Shown: positions 6,698 through 10,641 of the stretch, piece by piece
Position numbering within the stretch: position 1 is the stretch's first letter
How the letters are laid out: each line of letters opens with the position of its first letter
Assembly (NCBI GenBank): GCA_028691175.1
Contig: JAQUZU010000003.1
Coordinates: 1-10,641, forward strand
Source of the DNA: Candidatus Kapaibacterium sp.
GTDB lineage: Bacteria > Bacteroidota > Ignavibacteria > Kapaibacteriales > UBA2268
DNA: 10,641 nucleotides
Reading direction: 5' to 3'
Made by a program: the position numbers and the translations under genes
The notes under the pieces: generated by a model
Database searches by the model: none
What the model was told of the DNA's origin: nothing
Seen by the model: the letters and a program-made list of their open reading frames with translations, nothing else

Positions 6698-6888
6698 TAA
6701 AAGAATCGCACCCGGAACCGCCGGAGTTTACTCGTACGAGACAGGCGAAGAACCGGTCTTATACACAGTGGGTGACAGCCCTCTGCATTTTGCTTCCAAC
6801 GTGCCCGAAGGCAACCTCCGACAAGAGGCATTTGACTGCGTTCTCGGTGGCTAAGGCCTGTAATTTGCAGACGGTGCATATCTCCCTA
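6698..6888 (-). ncRNA. ssrS: 6S RNA (SsrS), regulator of RNA polymerase
   Basis: A stretch of about 191 bases between zapA and rny with no credible protein but a long, nested rod-like fold on the minus strand. The closing stem pairs GGGAGA (6886-6881) with TCTTTT (6704-6699) through wobbles, then GCACC (6877-6873) with GGTGC (6712-6708). Further in, ACAGGC (6861-6856) pairs with GCCTGT (6746-6741), and AGAAC (6844-6840) with GTTCT (6753-6749). The apical hairpin is UGCC-UUCG-GGCA (6813-6802), a stable UUCG tetraloop. The length is close to the 184 bases of E. coli 6S, and ssrS is next to zapA in many bacteria, including E. coli. 6S RNA mimics an open promoter and binds housekeeping RNA polymerase holoenzyme. 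A promoter -7 box lies at the right distance upstream, and a short U-run lies at the 3' end. The identification rests on fold and position; no covariance search was possible, and the exact ends are approximate. Confidence 0.75.
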
Positions 6889-6891
6889 TAT

Positions 6892-6899
6892 CAAAGTTA
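6892..6899 (-). promoter_or_regulatory. -7 promoter element of the 6S RNA gene
   Basis: TAACTTTG on the minus strand matches the Bacteroidota -7 consensus TAnnTTTG. It predicts a start near 6888, two bases before the closing stem of the RNA. The -33 position (about 6920-6923) does not carry TTTG, so only one of the two boxes is clear. Confidence 0.5.
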
Positions 6900-6961
6900 T
6901 AGGTTCTTTAGCTCGTTTAACGACGGCTCGCAGGTGCGACGTAATATTTCAAATAGCGGAC

Positions 6962-7246
6962 TTATTTTTGCGGAATTCCGGCGCTCATCTGTTTGTCGAT
7001 TTGCTCGGTCATGCGCTGCATTTCTTTTAGAAGGTATTCCTTGTCGAAATTGCTTTGCTCGGTTGCAGTAAGATATTTTTCCGATATGTTCAGCGCTGTC
7101 AGCACTGCAATTGTTGCCTGGCTTTCGCCCTGAAGTACTTCGCCGAGTTTATTCATCTCGGAATTTACCAGATCTGCCGCCCTTGCGAGCAGTTTTTCGT
7201 TATCGGTTCTTAGATTATATTCTTTGCCGGCTATTACCGTTTTCAT
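6962..7246 (-). CDS. zapA: Cell division protein ZapA
   Basis: A small protein of 94 residues with the ZapA layout: an N-terminal beta region (MKTVIAGKEYNLRTDNEKLLARAADLVN) followed by a long helix that forms the coiled-coil dimer (ATIAVLTALNISEKYLTATEQ...LLKEMQRMTEQIDKQM). The motif I-AGKEY-LR followed by A-x-LVN-x-M is typical of the family. ZapA binds FtsZ at the division site, cross-links filaments and stabilises the Z-ring. The ATG at 7246 is preferred; a TTG five codons upstream (7261) is in frame, but neither has a clear Shine-Dalgarno sequence. The neighbouring 6S RNA gene and rny downstream match a gene order seen in other bacteria. Confidence 0.9.
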   Translation of the reverse strand: MKTVIAGKEYNLRTDNEKLLARAADLVNSEMNKLGEVLQGESQATIAVLTALNISEKYLTATEQSNFDKEYLLKEMQRMTEQIDKQMSAGIPQK

Positions 7247-7352
7247 ATCAATGTATTTCAATAAGTCTCAAATATTTTGGATAAATATACGGCAGGTAAT
7301 GAAAATATGTTCTTCGCAACATATTTATAATCTTCCAATATATTTATGCAAA

Positions 7353-7384
7353 CAAAAATAAGAAACTTTAAAATAAAAAACAAT
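7353..7384 (-). promoter_or_regulatory. Candidate promoter of zapA
   Basis: ATTG (7384-7381) and TATTTTTG (7360-7353) on the minus strand match the -33 (3 of 4) and -7 boxes of Bacteroidota promoters, with box centres 26 bases apart. The predicted start near 7349 gives a leader of about 100 bases. The region is very AT-rich, so a chance match is possible. Confidence 0.42.
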
Positions 7385-7403
7385 AGATAAATTCAAAATT
7401 TGC

Positions 7404-7440
7404 AAAAAAATAATCCCGTGCCGGAATTCACCGACACGGG
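7404..7440 (-). terminator. Intrinsic terminator of the T9SS cargo gene
   Basis: On the minus strand, CCCGTG-T-CGG (7440-7431) pairs with CCG-G-CACGGG (7424-7415): a 6-bp GC-rich stem, one mismatch and 3 more pairs around a 6-base loop. ATTA and a T-run (7410-7404) follow. It lies about 30 bases past the stop codon at 7472. Confidence 0.88.
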
Positions 7441-7471
7441 ACGCGATAAAATCTATTGCAGTTAGTTCAAA

Positions 7472-9628
7472 TTATTTGGTAACTGTCAATAATGAAGAAG
7501 TTGTGTTGCCGTTATTTGTTACTTTGATTACATAAACGCCGCTGGTCATTCCGCTTGTAGAAGCAGTGAATGAATTTTGTACGCCGTTCATTTCCATAAC
7601 TTTGTCGCCAACCATTGTATAAACTTCTACTTTGTTCATGCCTTCGGTCGCCGGTTTAACAGTGAATTCGCCTGTTGCAGGGTTCGGATAAACGCCTACG
7701 CTGAAGGTTTCGTTTTCTTCTACGGCGTTACGTTCTGCTTGGAGGTTAAAGCAACCGTACATGATTGTTTTGTAGCTCGAATACTGAGCAGGACGCATTG
7801 CTACCGGAATTGAAGTATATGCAGCCGGTAATTTAGTAAATTTGCTGTAATCCCAAGAGAATGTAGAAGTCAGCGGGATAAGTTTCTCGGTTGCAGTGAA
7901 GTTAGGCAAAAGGTCAGGCATGTGAGTTGAATAGTGGAAATTCAAGTCATCTGTAACGTTAATTGGTTCAGACCAAGTTTCTTCGTTTACGCCTCTGTAT
8001 TTTACATAGATATCGTTTGGAACATAGTTGGTTATATAAGCAGTATTCCAAGAATCGTCTGAAGCCTGATAGTTAACTTTCAGAGAATCTGCACCCAGGT
8101 CGATAGCAGTAAGTTCGTCAGTTTTGCAATTATAAGTTTCGTCATGAGTATATCTTGGCTCTACCCATTTTGCAACGAGATATTGACCATCGGCAGTTTT
8201 TGCCAATTCGATTTCATAGCCTCTTGTGTAAGAGCTGCTGTAAACGAGTTGATCTTCTACACTGTTAATATCTTCAACTGTCAATTGGAAGTTTCCTGAA
8301 TAAACATAGCGCATTGCAGCCGGATCAGAGTTATAATATCTCATGCTTTCTACTTGGCGCATGCCCCATTGACCTGCTTTTTTATAGATTTCGACAATAC
8401 CGAAGCCGTAATATTCATAAGACTGAGGATCTTGGCAATAGAAAGAAGTCAAGAAACTGAATTCGTCTGTTCCTGTTACTACGAAATCTGAACTTGTGAA
8501 CGGAACGAAACCTGAAGTTACTTCTTCAGCAGTATACATTTGACCGGTAATACCTAAAATAAAGTTATCAAAAACTTCCCAAGGCATTTTATCGAATTCG
8601 CTCCAAGTTGCACCGTCGTCTGTAGATTTTGCAACTGCAGGATAGCGGCGGTTTTCGTTATCCACATAAATGTTATTTACAAGTGCATACGCTGTACCGG
8701 CAGCATCTCTGTCGATATATACAGGAGTATTGTACATCGAAGTCTCGGTACCGGCTTTGAATTTATCTACGCCGAATTCCGGAGAAACCTGGTTTAACCA
8801 TACATCGTGATCGCCGGAGTTATCTGCACATAAAAAGCCGTAACGTCCGTGAGGATTACCTGTGCCGGTTTCTGCAAATAATGCGTCGCCGCCGAGATAT
8901 GCTGTAGAGCCATCAACTGTACTGACAAAGCCTAACGGAGAGAGGTCAGCCCATTTGTAGCTTGCGAGTGGGCCGGCATAATATTTATGAGTTTTGAACG
9001 GATTGCCAGCCTCGTCTGCATTCTTCGGATCATAGAAAGTAAATCCGCCACCTGCGTTTTTCAATTCGCCGTTGTTGTTATAAACCATACCGGTAGCGAA
9101 CATGTTCAGGTTTTCAGGTTCAGTGTTGCCTGCGATATCGTTAACTACATCAAAGCCGCAGAAAGCGATCATTCCGCCGCCGTCAGCGTCAGTAGATAAA
9201 CGTTGGCCGATATTTAATAAAGCTGTACCGCGAGTTTTGCCGCCGTCTCTGTACGCCAATACATTTACTTCACTGGTGTCGATTGCTGTAAAGCCTGCAT
9301 TCCAAGTCCAATCCGGAGCAACCATCAAAACCGAGTTGGTCTGCGGTTCGTAAGTCATTACTCTAAGGTTGTATGTCCAACCTGAAAAATAGAAATTGCT
9401 CCAACGGAAAATGTTTAGAGTATCAAAACGGTTGGTAGTGTTCGCAAAAGCAGGAGCTTGCTTTGCAAAGATAGCAGGAGTCTGCTGTTCTGCTCTTAAG
9501 AAAGCAGGAGCTTCGAGTTGTCTTGCAACATTAACATCGATTTTTGCCGGCATTTTGTCCATTGGGCGTGCAAACATTGCAGCAGGAACTAATGATGCCA
9601 AGAAAAGTGTAGATAATAATTTTTTCAT
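7472..9628 (-). CDS. Secreted protein with Asp-box motif and T9SS type A C-terminal sorting domain
   Basis: A protein of 718 residues. Residues 1-20 (MKKLLSTLFLASLVPAAMFA) are a classical Sec signal peptide. The ATG at 9628 has GGAGA 6 bases upstream, whereas the in-frame extension to 9643 does not start at the signal peptide. A short Pro/Ala-rich stretch (about 39-63) precedes the large globular part. That part is rich in aromatics, Gly and Asp and contains one Asp-box (STDDGATW at 335-342), the turn motif of BNR/sialidase-type beta-propellers; I see no second clear copy and no catalytic set. Residues 644-718 are a T9SS sorting domain: FSVGVYPNPATGEFTVKP, VEVYTMVGDKV, GMTSGVYVIKVTNNG. Such proteins cross the outer membrane through the type IX system and are released or surface-attached after removal of this domain. 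The substrate or ligand is unknown. The gene is monocistronic: its own terminator follows, and a promoter candidate precedes it. Confidence 0.88.
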   Translation of the reverse strand: MKKLLSTLFLASLVPAAMFARPMDKMPAKIDVNVARQLEAPAFLRAEQQTPAIFAKQAPAFANTTNRFDTLNIFRWSNFYFSGWTYNLRVMTYEPQTNSVLMVAPDWTWNAGFTAIDTSEVNVLAYRDGGKTRGTALLNIGQRLSTDADGGGMIAFCGFDVVNDIAGNTEPENLNMFATGMVYNNNGELKNAGGGFTFYDPKNADEAGNPFKTHKYYAGPLASYKWADLSPLGFVSTVDGSTAYLGGDALFAETGTGNPHGRYGFLCADNSGDHDVWLNQVSPEFGVDKFKAGTETSMYNTPVYIDRDAAGTAYALVNNIYVDNENRRYPAVAKSTDDGATWSEFDKMPWEVFDNFILGITGQMYTAEEVTSGFVPFTSSDFVVTGTDEFSFLTSFYCQDPQSYEYYGFGIVEIYKKAGQWGMRQVESMRYYNSDPAAMRYVYSGNFQLTVEDINSVEDQLVYSSSYTRGYEIELAKTADGQYLVAKWVEPRYTHDETYNCKTDELTAIDLGADSLKVNYQASDDSWNTAYITNYVPNDIYVKYRGVNEETWSEPINVTDDLNFHYSTHMPDLLPNFTATEKLIPLTSTFSWDYSKFTKLPAAYTSIPVAMRPAQYSSYKTIMYGCFNLQAERNAVEENETFSVGVYPNPATGEFTVKPATEGMNKVEVYTMVGDKVMEMNGVQNSFTASTSGMTSGVYVIKVTNNGNTTSSLLTVTK
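9449..9510. repeat. Three in-frame copies of AGCAGGAG encoding a Pro/Ala repeat
   Basis: On the plus strand AGCAGGAG occurs at 9449-9456, 9473-9480 and 9503-9510, spaced 24 and 30 bases, both multiples of three. Within the secreted protein these encode the degenerate units (A/T)PA(F/I)(L/F/A) just after the signal peptide, forming a Pro/Ala-rich linker. Confidence 0.5.
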
Positions 9629-9634
9629 TGTGTG

Positions 9635-9639
9635 TCTCC
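9635..9639 (-). promoter_or_regulatory. Shine-Dalgarno site of the T9SS cargo gene
   Basis: GGAGA on the minus strand lies 6 bases before the ATG at 9628 and fixes that start, which agrees with the signal-peptide boundary. Confidence 0.6.
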
Positions 9640-9661
9640 ACATCTAAAATTTATAAAACTA

Positions 9662-9673
9662 TGATAATTATCA
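9662..9673. promoter_or_regulatory. 12-bp perfect palindrome in the leader of the T9SS cargo gene
   Basis: TGATAATTATCA is fully palindromic, with a further half-like TGATAA at 9675-9680. It lies 34-45 bases before the ATG and downstream of the predicted transcription start. It resembles half-sites of Fur-type operators (GATAAT repeats) but is shorter than a full Fur box. A regulatory role is inferred only. Confidence 0.3.
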
Positions 9674-9696
9674 ATGATAACCAATCCTTCAAAAAA

Positions 9697-9728
9697 CAAA
9701 AATACAAAATAATTTCTAAAAAAAGAAA
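9697..9728 (-). promoter_or_regulatory. Candidate promoter of the T9SS cargo gene
   Basis: TATTTTTG (9704-9697, minus strand) fits the Bacteroidota -7 box TAnnTTTG. At the expected -33 position (9728-9725) is TTTC, 3 of 4 matches. The predicted start near 9693 gives a leader of about 65 bases. Apart from this and the palindrome, I see nothing recognisable in the 245-base gap 9629-9873, and no terminator for the aspartate kinase gene. Confidence 0.4.
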
Positions 9729-9873
9729 TAATTTTTGAAACTACATGCAATTTATTCCGTATATAATAAGAATTTGCAAATTATGCGAAAAATTACCCGT
9801 GCATTTTGCCTCCCGGCAATATTTTTCACATACCATTAGACACATGAGTGTACAAAATGGTTACACACGGAAG

Positions 9874-10641
9874 TTAAATTTCCATATAAATCGATAAACG
9901 GTTGTTGCCGAAAGTAACAGTACGCAAATCCTCAGGCAATACGGCGAGCAATGTGAGTAATTTCTGCCTGCCTTTGGGCGAGAATGCCAGCCGGATTTCC
10001 GCTTTTATGCGTATCCCTCCGCTTAAGTTACCGGGCGTTTCCGGTTGAATTACGGCTTTGTAATCGCTGTTACTATATGTTACAATCGCATTTTCCGTCA
10101 ATTTGTAATCTTCCGATGTGTTGCAATGCAGCACAAGCGGCGAGCGTTCGATTAAAAGAATATTGTCCGGCGGCTCTACGGCGGTGATTTCTTCGGATAT
10201 TTCGGTAAATTCGCCGTCCGGCTCAAATGCGTTTTTGATGAAAATTCGCGTGCCGGTATCGGCAAGCAGCGAAATCATTGCCGGAAAGACGAGTTTCAGT
10301 CCGCTTAATCCGGCGCGTTTTGCCTCTGCGAACGGCATTTTGCGAAAACACTGCGTGCCGGCGTGCAATTTCGGGTCGGCAGTGCGAATGCCGCACACGT
10401 CCGAGTAAATTTCGAGTTCCTTTATGCCGAGGACTTTCGCAAAAATCGCCGCACTGAGGTTCGAACTTTCCAGCCCCATGGTAGTGATTTCGCCGTAGAG
10501 ATCTTTTGCGACGAAGCCCTGCGTTACGACTATGTCTGCCGTTAGAAACATTTTCGGTATGCGCTGCTTGATGTTGTCGGCAGTGTTGTCGAGGATCGGC
10601 TTTGCATTTCCGAAATTACTGTCGGTCGCGATGAGTTCGCT
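9874..10641 (-). CDS. Aspartate kinase, C-terminal part (5' end outside window)
   Basis: The frame is open from the right edge to the stop at 9874, giving the last 255 residues; the N-terminal half of the kinase domain is missing from the window. Visible kinase motifs: SELIATDSNFGNAKPIL at 1-17, IVVTQGFVAKDLYGEITTMG at 37-56, SAAIFAKVLGIKELEIYSDVCGIRTADPKL at 63-92, and GLKLVFPAM at 114-122 (family form G-AKVLHPRT). The enzyme phosphorylates aspartate with ATP, the first step to lysine, threonine, methionine and diaminopimelate. Two oddities: the usual GRGGSD segment after TTMG/TTLG reads GLESSN, and the roughly 115 residues after the kinase domain hardly resemble the paired ACT regulatory domains. 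The final strands (LLAVLPEDLRTVTFGNNRLSIYM) may be a degenerate ACT unit. The gene could be lysC, or the kinase part of an atypical paralogue; the symbol is left open. Confidence 0.85.
   Translation of the reverse strand, partial: SELIATDSNFGNAKPILDNTADNIKQRIPKMFLTADIVVTQGFVAKDLYGEITTMGLESSNLSAAIFAKVLGIKELEIYSDVCGIRTADPKLHAGTQCFRKMPFAEAKRAGLSGLKLVFPAMISLLADTGTRIFIKNAFEPDGEFTEISEEITAVEPPDNILLIERSPLVLHCNTSEDYKLTENAIVTYSNSDYKAVIQPETPGNLSGGIRIKAEIRLAFSPKGRQKLLTLLAVLPEDLRTVTFGNNRLSIYMEI

Noticed and set aside
6619..7071. Open frames of 86 and 99 codons on both strands across the zapA-rny spacer
   Set aside because: The spacer is better explained by a structured RNA; the frames are rich in Arg, Cys and Ser without motifs, and one overlaps zapA antisense.
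9822..9866. Possible terminator hairpin (GTGTA/TACAC) after the aspartate kinase gene
   Set aside because: The stem is only 5 bp around a 9-base loop and has no T-run on the minus strand.
1..10641. CRISPR array, tRNA genes, insertion sequences or prophage genes
   Set aside because: No regularly spaced direct repeats, cloverleaf-like sequences, transposase motifs or terminal inverted repeats were seen on either strand.

Overview
The window looks like chromosome of a member of the Bacteroidota or a close relative (Ignavibacteria/Kapabacteria-like lineages are possible). Two things suggest this. A large secreted protein ends in a type IX secretion (T9SS) sorting domain. Several transcription starts can also be matched to the Bacteroidota-type promoter, TTTG near -33 and TAnnTTTG near -7. 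Every gene I can support lies on the minus strand, so transcription runs from high to low coordinates. No tRNA, rRNA, CRISPR array, insertion sequence or phage gene was seen. The genus cannot be determined from the sequence alone.

In transcription order, the right edge holds the C-terminal 255 residues of an aspartate kinase whose regulatory region is unusually divergent. A 245-base gap with a candidate promoter and a 12-bp palindrome follows. Next is a 718-residue secreted protein with a signal peptide, one Asp-box (BNR/sialidase-type) motif and a T9SS C-terminal domain, closed by a clear intrinsic terminator.

The middle is a housekeeping block: zapA (cell division), a structured RNA best explained as 6S RNA (ssrS), and rny (RNase Y, membrane-anchored mRNA decay). 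The rny terminator hairpin carries in its loop the TTTG box of a well-spaced promoter for the next genes. Those are a single-domain GlmU-type sugar-1-phosphate nucleotidyltransferase and, abutting it, a TauE/SafE-family permease.

The left part holds an unrecognised 196-residue protein with a TTG start, then a tightly coupled three-gene cassette: a lipoprotein with a TolB-like beta-propeller, an ECF sigma factor, and an anti-sigma-like protein. The last has an inner-membrane helix, a long Ser/Thr-rich linker and a C-terminal region resembling an outer-membrane beta-barrel, and it runs off the left edge. The stop and start codons of the three genes overlap (ATGA, then TAATG), which suggests translational coupling and one envelope-signalling unit. 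This cassette is the most unusual part of the window.
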